Position numbers and translations under genes: made by a program
Origin: Acidobacteriaceae bacterium
Lineage (GTDB): Bacteria; Acidobacteriota; Terriglobia; Terriglobales; Acidobacteriaceae
Length of the DNA stretch: 64,000 nucleotides
Direction of reading: 5' to 3'
Assembly (NCBI GenBank): GCA_003134855.1
Contig: PLCS01000008.1
Coordinates: 1 to 64,000 of the forward strand
The notes under the pieces: generated by a model
What the model saw: the letters and a program-made list of their open reading frames with translations, nothing else
The model's database searches: none
Told to the model about the DNA's origin: nothing
Shown here: one piece after another, positions 1 through 6,316 of the stretch
How positions within the stretch are numbered: the first letter of the stretch is position 1
Layout of the letters: every line of letters begins with the position of its first letter

Positions 1-108
1 GGGAATAGGGAATAGGGAGTAGGGAACAGGGGTCAGAGATCAGAGATCAGGGGTCAGGGACCAGGGACCAGGGACCAGGGACTAGGGACTAAAGACTGGG
101 ACTGGTCA
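1..108. repeat. Purine-rich imperfect tandem repeats
   Basis: The first 108 bases are built of short G-rich units. GGGAATA-type heptamers come first, then GATCAGA units, then three successive GGGACCA units and two GGGACTA-like units. The strand is almost free of C runs and no reading frame is supported. The array is cut by the window edge, so its full length is unknown. Confidence 0.8.
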
Positions 109-539
109 AGCCCCGCTCTCCTGACTGCTTCTATTGTGCTCCTTTGGAAGTTAATTATCGGCAGAGCGCCACCCCACGGACGAAGACCTGTCCCTTCACT
201 CCAGCGAGCAAAAATCGCTCATTGAGGATCCCGAGTCGCTGGAGGCCAAGGCAACGCTCAGGGCAGACTGTCCAGGCTACGCCTCTCGTTGGTCGGCCAC
301 CTGGACGTCCTCTGCACCCGGCATTCGTTCAGAAATCCTCCCACATGCCGACTTCACATTACCGTTCGGACGTTCTACAACCGAAGTCAACCTGCGGTGA
401 GGGTATATGGGGGTGAGCCAGATGGCGTCGACAGCGAACGCCAGATTCGAGAAAGAAACTTGCCACGATTTCCACTGCCGAATCATCCCATTGCGGCTTC
501 TGGCTTCAAGTAGTGCTATCGTAAGGTTCAGGTGCAACC
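109..539. other. Intergenic stretch with one truncated palindromic repeat
   Basis: No convincing gene lies here; the short frames have no family signature and overlap one another. The only recognised item is a truncated copy of the 40-bp palindromic repeat at about 169-195. The end of the stretch must carry the promoter and the ribosome site (AAGGTTCAGG) of the DHH gene at 540. Confidence 0.5.
169..195 (+). repeat. 40-bp palindromic repeat, truncated copy (a)
   Basis: It matches the family CACCCC + stem + GAAGACCT + stem. The left arm CCCCACGGAC and the loop GAAGACCT are present, but the right arm stops after GTCC, so the hairpin is incomplete. Other copies lie at 5061, 22801, 30009 (two), 36300 and 51510. 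Confidence 0.7.
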
Positions 540-1523
540 ATGGCGGAACCCCTCACCGTTTATCTACACTTTCCCTGCTTCGACGGTGTCATCTCCGCTG
601 TACTTGCCTGTGAGTATCTGGAACGAAAGCGCGGCTGGGTGACCAGAAAAATTGTGCCGGTCAACTATTCTGCTCGTGAGTCGTGGCTGGCGAGTCCCCT
701 TGCTAAACCCGCTGTAGTGGTTGACTTCCTTTTTCATCCCGACGCCGACTTCTGGGCCGATCACCATCAGACTACCTTTTTAGCCCCGGTGCTGGAGGCG
801 CGCGTTCGCCGTCTCAGTTCCCCCGACTTCCTGTACGATGCAGGCGCCTCTTCATGTGCTGAGGTGATTTGGCGAAGAGCTTACCGCACTCTTCGCGAAC
901 CCCGATTCAGAGATATGGTGGTTTGGGCGAGGCGCATCGACGGCGCGCGTTACAACTCTGTTGAAGAAGCCGTACTTGGCAACGCCCCTCCTTTGCGAAT
1001 CAACCTCAGTTTCCTGCGCGATTCGTCGCCAGAATATTGCCGCTTTCTAGTGGAGTCGTTACGTTCCAAGTCCATGGTGGAAGTAGCGGCATCACAGAAA
1101 GTGGACACCCTTTACCAAAGCGCGCGCAAAGCGATCGAGAACGGTCAGAAACTTTTCGGCAAAGCAGCCCGGCTCGAAAAAGACGGGATTGTTGTTTTTC
1201 ATGTCGAGAAAAACGGCGACGCGATTATGAGCCGTTACGCTCCATATCTCGCATTCCCGCAGGCGCGTTACTCGGTGGGAATCACGAACACCGGTCGAGG
1301 TGCCGCAATTACAGCCATGCGCAATCCGTGGAGACGTATAAAGAGTGTGCCGCTCGGGCGGATTTTCAGCCACTACGGAGGCGGCGGGCATCAACGGGTC
1401 GCCTCGGTCCTGGTCAAGGATACACACAATGCCAAGCACACCTTGGATTCTATCCTCACTGATATACGCAACGCTGTGAATGGCGGCGAATTGCACTTGA
1501 AAGAGACGGTGACCGGTGATTAA
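540..1523 (+). CDS. DHH-superfamily phosphoesterase
   Basis: The 327-residue protein carries the marks of the DHH/DHHA1 phosphoesterase superfamily (NrnA/GdpP/RecJ relatives). It has an N-terminal F-D-G-V-I-S motif around D15, a V-V-V-D motif at D62, the diagnostic D-H-H-Q at 74-77, and a C-terminal G-G-G-G-H substrate loop near residue 280. Such enzymes are Mn-dependent and cleave nano-RNA, cyclic dinucleotides or pAp. The first motif has only one Asp where many relatives have two. The ATG follows AAGGTTCAGG. The stop overlaps the GTG of the next gene by 8 bases, so the two are very probably co-translated. The substrate cannot be told from sequence. A housekeeping nuclease role and a nucleotide-signal (defence) role are both possible. 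Confidence 0.85.
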   Translation: MAEPLTVYLHFPCFDGVISAVLACEYLERKRGWVTRKIVPVNYSARESWLASPLAKPAVVVDFLFHPDADFWADHHQTTFLAPVLEARVRRLSSPDFLYDAGASSCAEVIWRRAYRTLREPRFRDMVVWARRIDGARYNSVEEAVLGNAPPLRINLSFLRDSSPEYCRFLVESLRSKSMVEVAASQKVDTLYQSARKAIENGQKLFGKAARLEKDGIVVFHVEKNGDAIMSRYAPYLAFPQARYSVGITNTGRGAAITAMRNPWRRIKSVPLGRIFSHYGGGGHQRVASVLVKDTHNAKHTLDSILTDIRNAVNGGELHLKETVTGD

Positions 1524-2463
1524 GCAATTCAACTTCTATGATATATACGGGTATCTTCTTCCGGGCACATTGTTACTCGCTCTGTTCTGGCTGCCGTTTG
1601 GAATTCTGAGTAATACTTGGCCAAATCAGGATCTTTCAAAGACCGTGTTCCTTGCTGCTGCAGCGTACATTTTGGGCCACCTTATCCAGTCGATTGCTAA
1701 CTCCATGGTTCCTTCAAAGATTGCAAACACCGTGGTTCCTTCAAAATTGAAGGACGAGAAGATGCAGCTTCGCTTCCCCTCCGATCTCTACCTCGACAAA
1801 ACAAACTCAAAATTCAGCGACGACTTCAAAGCGAGACTGAGGGACCAGGTAAAGGATTTTCTAAAACTGGACCTCCGTGTAGAGGCAGACGGATCAGGGA
1901 ATGACGAGACATCGAAGACTCGCCAAGCCGCATTCTTTCAGGCACGCACTTATCTCCTCTCGAAGAAGTCGGCTCATTACGTGGAGCAGTTCGAGGGGCT
2001 TTACGCACTAATGCGAGGCCTTTTCTGCTCATTTCTCTCAGGCGCATTTTACCTTGCCGGATGGGGCCTCTCGTTTCATCGAGAGCATTGCTGGGTCCGG
2101 ACTGTTATCAGCATTTTGCTCGCCGCTGCAGTCTTGGGGGCGTTGTGGTTTTCCTTTCTTGCACTTAAACGAGGCGCAGACGCCAATAAAGCAAAGGAAG
2201 CTGTGCAGCGTCTGGCCACCTGCTTGGCGCTCACACTCTTGTGCGCTGGCTTCTGGGCAGGCGACGGGCAGCCAAGCGTGTTCTGGCAGTGTCTACCGGC
2301 CTTCGCAGAATTGATTCTTTGGACAGGATTCTGTCTTACCTTGGTAGCTGCATCAAGGTGCTTTGCTTTCTATAAGTATTACGCAGATTTATTCGCGCAA
2401 ACAGTGTGGCGTGACTTCTCCGCTTATCGTTCTTTTGAAGTTGATTCCAAGCCTTCTTCCTAG
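1516..2463 (+). CDS. Polytopic membrane protein of unknown function
   Basis: This 315-residue protein starts at a GTG inside the end of the DHH gene. About six hydrophobic segments are visible, near residues 12-32, 43-60, 168-187, 193-215, 232-248 and 258-280. A hydrophilic, charged stretch of about 100 residues (65-165) lies between the second and third. I do not recognise a family. The 8-base overlap with the phosphoesterase gene is the best functional clue: the two products probably act together at the membrane. No enzymatic motif or signal peptide is evident. Confidence 0.75.
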   Translation: MIKQFNFYDIYGYLLPGTLLLALFWLPFGILSNTWPNQDLSKTVFLAAAAYILGHLIQSIANSMVPSKIANTVVPSKLKDEKMQLRFPSDLYLDKTNSKFSDDFKARLRDQVKDFLKLDLRVEADGSGNDETSKTRQAAFFQARTYLLSKKSAHYVEQFEGLYALMRGLFCSFLSGAFYLAGWGLSFHREHCWVRTVISILLAAAVLGALWFSFLALKRGADANKAKEAVQRLATCLALTLLCAGFWAGDGQPSVFWQCLPAFAELILWTGFCLTLVAASRCFAFYKYYADLFAQTVWRDFSAYRSFEVDSKPSS

Positions 2464-2937
2464 CGAAAATCGGACATAACTCGGGAAGCTTGCCAACTAA
2501 ATCGGAAACGTTGCAATCTGCCGGATTTATTTTGTTACTTTGAAGCCAATGGATAAGAGAGACCATTCTCCACTTCAATAGCTTTGCTGGTACACATATG
2601 TTGTGGTCCCGAGGGATATTGACCTGCTTTTCCGAATGTTGCTTCTTGGGTCCTTTGAGTTCACCGTTTCCGATACTGAGTACTTCAACTGGCGTGATAC
2701 CTGTTGTTGCGGTTGGCACAACTTCCAGTTTTGCGTCACCATGATTCAGCTACACACTTTATTCACCCACTACAAGCCGTCTCATCGAGACTCCATTGCA
2801 AACAGTGCAAGCGCCAAGCAGGGCTAGTCTCGAAACGATTGGTAATGGAAAACGCCGTTGGCGCCATTCAACTCCTGAATGGCCGGTAATTCTTAAACTC
2901 CCGTTTGGGCGAGTGGCGAGTCCAATGGAGGAAAACT
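2464..2937. other. Intergenic stretch, no supported gene
   Basis: Between the membrane protein and the convergent lipoprotein gene I see no recognisable gene. A 127-codon frame on the minus strand (2336-2719) overlaps the end of the membrane-protein gene and has no family features, so it was not accepted. The base composition is more AT-rich than the surroundings. Confidence 0.5.
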
Positions 2938-3510
2938 CTAGCGCGTGGGCCACTCTTCGACGACGATGCCGAGGTCGTTGAGCTGCTGGATGGCGGCTTC
3001 GAGGTTGCGGCGGACCTGGGGGCGGTCCTTGCGGCTGGCCAGGGGCGACTCGGCGACGGCGATGACGCGGCCATAGCGCCATGCGCCGGGAGGCAGGGCG
3101 ATCAGGGCCTGGGCGAGGTCGGCGGGGCGCAACTGCATCTCCTGGCGGCGGGCGGCCTCGGGGCGGAGCATGGTTCCCTGGCCCATGGTGCTGGGGTTGG
3201 CGTCGGCGAGGGTGATGCGCAGATTGAAGGCGCCGGCGTCGACCGAGAGGAAGGGATTGGCCCATGCGCCCGGCTCATGCACATCCACATACATGCTCTT
3301 GGTGGGTAGCGGAATCAGGGCCAACTGGGCGCGCTGGCGGTCCCGGGCAATGGCGTTTTCCTGGGCGGCGGCTTGCGCCTTCTGCTCGGCGGTGAGGGCG
3401 GTCTGGGCGACGCCGACGACGGCCTGCTCTTCTTTGTGGCAGGCGGCGAGAGCCACGCCCAACAGCAGGCCCATCGCCGCAAATCCTTTGAGTCTTGAGT
3501 GCTGAATCAC
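2938..3510 (-). CDS. Putative lipoprotein of unknown function
   Basis: The 190-residue product starts at GTG. It has a short basic N-region, a hydrophobic stretch and the lipobox L-A-A-C at residues 20-23, so it is predicted to be a lipid-anchored envelope protein. An Ala/Gln-rich helical linker (about 35-60) follows, then a globular part rich in Pro and Arg. A start at the internal ATG (3474) has a better AAAGGA ribosome site, but it would remove the basic residues of the signal sequence. I do not recognise the family. It is convergent with the gene at 1516 and divergent from the one at 3781. Confidence 0.65.
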   Translation of the reverse strand: MIQHSRLKGFAAMGLLLGVALAACHKEEQAVVGVAQTALTAEQKAQAAAQENAIARDRQRAQLALIPLPTKSMYVDVHEPGAWANPFLSVDAGAFNLRITLADANPSTMGQGTMLRPEAARRQEMQLRPADLAQALIALPPGAWRYGRVIAVAESPLASRKDRPQVRRNLEAAIQQLNDLGIVVEEWPTR

Positions 3511-3617
3511 CCAACAAGAATAACAGCGCCGGCTCGACCTGAGGAGTAGGTGTTTTTACGGCTTGCGGACGATGGCAAGCAAGGGAACGCGGAGCGGCCG
3601 GACGGCGTGTGGTTTAG

Positions 3618-3727
3618 AGCGGTTCTCCAATACATATGTCCTTACCGGTTTTGTCGTAGGTAGCTTTTTCTTGAGGAAAAAGCCACTCTGCGGCATGGTT
3701 CCTGTGTACAGCAATTGGAGAACCGCT
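3618..3727 (+). repeat. 110-bp palindromic element, copy A
   Basis: The element is bounded by inverted repeats AGCGGTTCTCCAAT and ATTGGAGAACCGCT. Its centre holds a second hairpin made of GCTTTTTC and GAAAAAGC. It is exactly 110 bp long. The reverse complement is closely similar over its whole length to the 110-bp copy at 51117-51226. There is no open frame, and no target-site duplication is obvious. It is a MITE-like or REP-like structured repeat lying upstream of the secreted-protein gene at 3781. Confidence 0.85.
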
Positions 3728-3780
3728 ATACCCCTGGCGTTTGCGGGATTGGAACCGGGAGTAGTACCTTAAAGCGCAGG

Positions 3781-4548
3781 ATGCAATCATTATTTTCGAT
3801 ACGATGCAGGGCATTGCCGCGCATTGCCCTGGCCGCCTGCGCGGGGCTATGCCTGACGCTTTGCGCTCCGGCGAAAGAGGCTAAGGTTTTTTCAGTGGCG
3901 ACGCTGGTGGAGGCGGCGAATTATCTTCCCTGCGGCGATGGCTGCTCCGCGCTCACCGATACGGCCAGCGCCTTCTGCTTCCGGCAAGGCGATCAGATTC
4001 TGGTGGGGGAAGGAAGAAGCTACCTGCATGAGGGCAAATTCTCCGCGGTGGAAGAGCTGGCCGGCAAGCAGCTTCAGCTTCGATTCAACAGGCGATTCCT
4101 GTGGATCAAGCCGCCCGATGGCCCGGTGATGAAGATCCAGCGCGGCTCCCAGTTTGAGAACTTCAAGGATGGCGGATGCGTCAGCGCGGTGCATGGGCCG
4201 ATTCTTGCGGCCGCTTACGCGCAAAAGCGGCCGGCCAGGGTTCCCGCCGACGCTTTTCCGATGGCCGGTTCCGGCAAAGACGATCTCTTTCTGTGGTACC
4301 GGTGCTCCCTGGATTCCGATAAAACAACGATCAGTTGCCAGCGGTGGTATAAGAACGGCGATGCGTACGGAAAGGACTGGTACTGCGCGCAAACGATGGC
4401 GGGCGAGCAGGTGGGAGCGGTCGCGACTCTCGATCCTCTCCTCAGCCGGGACGGAAGGCTGGTACTGAAGTCGGGCGCCGCGTTGCGGCACGACAACCGG
4501 GCAAGGACCAATGATGTGCTTGATCGGCCCGGCGAGGCTTGCCGGTAA
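3781..4548 (+). CDS. Secreted protein of unknown function
   Basis: The chosen ATG at 3781 gives 255 residues with a signal peptide: basic N-region R8, R10, R14, then a hydrophobic core to about residue 28. An upstream in-frame ATG at 3715 falls inside the 110-bp repeat and was rejected. The mature part holds about eight cysteines, several in pairs such as C-G-D-G-C, as expected of an exported disulfide-bonded protein. I do not recognise the family. Confidence 0.65.
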   Translation: MQSLFSIRCRALPRIALAACAGLCLTLCAPAKEAKVFSVATLVEAANYLPCGDGCSALTDTASAFCFRQGDQILVGEGRSYLHEGKFSAVEELAGKQLQLRFNRRFLWIKPPDGPVMKIQRGSQFENFKDGGCVSAVHGPILAAAYAQKRPARVPADAFPMAGSGKDDLFLWYRCSLDSDKTTISCQRWYKNGDAYGKDWYCAQTMAGEQVGAVATLDPLLSRDGRLVLKSGAALRHDNRARTNDVLDRPGEACR

Positions 4549-4609
4549 GGGTTTGTGCCGATGGCTCCCCGTACATGCCAACCATAAGTTTTGATAGGCG
4601 GATTTGCTC

Positions 4610-5047
4610 TTACTTGCCGATCAGACCGCGGGCGATCGCGTCCAGCATTCCGTTGAGGAAGTTGATGGACTCGGGGGCGGAGAAGCGGCGCCCGATCTCG
4701 AGAGCTTCGTTGATAACGATGGGGAAGGGCGTGCCTTTGAAGCCGAGCATCTCGCCTACGGCCATGCGCAGCAGGTTGCGGTCCACGGCGGGCATGCGCT
4801 CCAGGCGCCAGTGCTTGGAGTTGGCGACGAGCAGCTCGTCGATCTGCTCCTGGTGCTCGACGGCCACGCGGAAGAGGTCTTCGGCAAAGCCGCGCACCTC
4901 GGGCTCGACCTCGTCGGCGGCCTTCCAGAAGTTGGCGCGGACCTGGTCGGGGGTCTGCTTGCCGATGTCCGCCTGATAAAGCATCTGCATGGCCAACTCG
5001 CGCGACTTGCGGCGCCCTCCCGACGCGGGATGCTGCCCGGCGGTCAA
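4610..5047 (-). CDS. nusB: Transcription antitermination factor NusB
   Basis: The 145-residue length and the all-helical sequence match NusB, the RNA-binding antitermination factor that with NusE/S10 binds boxA of rRNA leaders. Typical features are S-R-E-L-A-M-Q-M-L-Y near the start, the central W-R-L-E-R-M-P-A-V-D-R-N-L-L-R-M-A block, and the C-terminal S-I-N-F-L-N-G-M-L-D-A-I-A. Its ATG overlaps the TGA of ribH by 4 bases (ATGA), the common ribH-nusB arrangement. Confidence 0.95.
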   Translation of the reverse strand: MTAGQHPASGGRRKSRELAMQMLYQADIGKQTPDQVRANFWKAADEVEPEVRGFAEDLFRVAVEHQEQIDELLVANSKHWRLERMPAVDRNLLRMAVGEMLGFKGTPFPIVINEALEIGRRFSAPESINFLNGMLDAIARGLIGK

Positions 5048-5955
5048 GCTGGGCCGCCTTCCACCCCACGGACGAAGATCTGTCCGTGGGGGCCCGGGCC
5101 TTCCAGCAGCTTGCGGGTGAGCGAAACCATCTCGATGGCGGCTATCGCGGCTTCAAAACCCTTGTTGCCGGCCTTGATGCCGGCGCGGTTGAGGGCCTGC
5201 TCCAGCGTCTCGCAGGTGAGCACGCCAAAGCTGTGGGGAATGCCCGTCTCCTGCTGCGACTGGCCGATGCCGCGGGCGACTTCGTTGTAGATGGCCTCGT
5301 AGTGGGCGGTTTCGCCGCGCAACAGGCAGCCGAGGGTGATAATGGCTTCCACCTGGCCTGAGTTGGCCAGGGTGCGGGCGGCCGAGGGAATCTCCCATGC
5401 GCCGGGAACGCGAACGACTTCGATCTCGCTACGATTGGCTCCGCTGCGCAGCAGGGCGTCGAGCGCGCCTTCCAGCAGCCGCTCGGTAATCACCGCATTC
5501 CAGCGGGCGACGACGACGCCAAACTTCATGCCTGCGGCGGAGAGATCGCCTTCGACGGCCAGCGGCTTGCCCTTGAGCGGATCGGTCCAAGCCCAAAAAG
5601 AAAACGCAAAACCCGGGACGGGCTCGACGGTGAAGAGGCGCGACTTCCAGTGGGTCTCCGCGATGGGAGAGAGGCGCGCTACGGCAGCTTCGCCTCCTTC
5701 AGCGCGCAGCCAGGTTTGGGCGGCCTGATAGACGGCATCCAGCGCAGTCACCTCGACCAGCACGTCGGCCGTCGAGGGAAACTGGCCGTCGACGAATTCG
5801 AGATTGCCGAGCGGCGCCAGGAAGGATGCGCCTCGACTGTTCTCCTCGTTCCATCCTTTGCCGGGAGCAAATGCCAGCGCGGAAAAGAAGCTCGCCAGCC
5901 GGTCATAAGCCGCCCGGCTGCCCGTGGGACGAAGAAAGGAAATCCCCTTGATCAT
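5044..5955 (-). CDS. ribH: 6,7-dimethyl-8-ribityllumazine synthase with N-terminal VOC-like domain
   Basis: Residues about 136-285 are lumazine synthase, which condenses the ribityl-aminouracil with dihydroxybutanone phosphate in riboflavin synthesis. The signatures are F-G-V-V-V-A-R-W-N near residue 145, V-P-G-A-W-E-I-P, and G-C-L-L-R-G-E-T-A-H-Y-E with the catalytic His. Residues 1-125 are an extra domain resembling the glyoxalase/bleomycin-resistance (VOC) fold, so the protein is 303 residues against about 155 for plain RibH. The last 20 or so codons (G-P-H-G-Q-I-F-V-R-G-V-E) are encoded by a copy of the 40-bp palindromic repeat, so the native C-terminus has been replaced or extended. The stop overlaps the nusB start. 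Confidence 0.92.
   Translation of the reverse strand: MIKGISFLRPTGSRAAYDRLASFFSALAFAPGKGWNEENSRGASFLAPLGNLEFVDGQFPSTADVLVEVTALDAVYQAAQTWLRAEGGEAAVARLSPIAETHWKSRLFTVEPVPGFAFSFWAWTDPLKGKPLAVEGDLSAAGMKFGVVVARWNAVITERLLEGALDALLRSGANRSEIEVVRVPGAWEIPSAARTLANSGQVEAIITLGCLLRGETAHYEAIYNEVARGIGQSQQETGIPHSFGVLTCETLEQALNRAGIKAGNKGFEAAIAAIEMVSLTRKLLEGPGPHGQIFVRGVEGGPA
5061..5100 (+). repeat. 40-bp palindromic repeat, copy b, inside the ribH 3' end
   Basis: A perfect 10-bp stem CCCCACGGAC / GTCCGTGGGG encloses the loop GAAGATCT, followed by GGCCCGGGCC. On the minus strand it is read in frame as the C-terminal residues of RibH. Its stem differs from the AGCGAC/GTCGCT type elsewhere by changes on both arms. 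Confidence 0.9.
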
Positions 5956-6313
5956 GAATTGATTCTATCGTGCGGAAGCCGGGGAGATGGATTGCCACAC
6001 AGCGAGTGAGCAAGATAAGAAGGCAGATTTGGTTCGTGGTTTCCCACTCTTGTAACTTGCGGCGGAAAAACGAGACGCAGGTCCTTCGACTCCGCTACGC
6101 TCCGCTCAGGATGACAGGGGCACGAAAGGTTGATGGGGATGGCAAGCCAGGAAGGCCGGCGCGAGGCCGGACTTCTTGGCTGTAGACTGCGACGCGGCTA
6201 TAGCAAAACCAGGGATGGCGTATCCCGAAACCAACACACTCAAGTCGACGCGACCAGTAGAGAGCGGCGACCTTCGACGAGGCTAATCAGGCTACAGTAT
6301 CCCTGGTTTTGCT
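5956..6313. other. Intergenic stretch holding two repeat elements
   Basis: No gene is supported. The stretch contains a REP-like unit (6078-6117) and most of the variable-stem element (6199-6316). It separates the ribH start from the 3' end of the large lipoprotein gene. Confidence 0.6.
6078..6117 (+). repeat. REP-like repeat, CTTCGACT...CTCAGGATGACA family
   Basis: The unit starts GCAGGTCCTTCGACT and ends GCTCAGGATGACAG. Near-identical units occur at 16528-16567 and, reversed with an inserted hairpin, at 54163-54225. Fragments occur near 34327 and 35766. All full copies are intergenic. Confidence 0.8.
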
Positions 6314-6316
6314 CTA
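6199..6316 (-). repeat. Variable-stem palindromic element, copy 1
   Basis: The ends are inverted repeats, AGCAAAACCAGGGAT against ATCCCTGGTTTTGCT. The interior, read on the minus strand, contains GTAGCCTGATT, GGTCGCCGCTC and TGGTCGCGTCGACTTGA. The same interior occurs at 45779-45888 but with a completely different pair of terminal stems. The right end overlaps the stop codon of the neighbouring lipoprotein gene. Confidence 0.7.

Noticed and set aside
1..108. Possible CRISPR-like array at the window start
   Set aside because: The units are 7-base purine tandem repeats without spacers, so this is a simple-sequence array.
2336..2719. 127-codon minus-strand frame after the membrane protein
   Set aside because: It overlaps the end of a better-supported gene, has no ribosome site or family feature, and its composition is not clearly coding.
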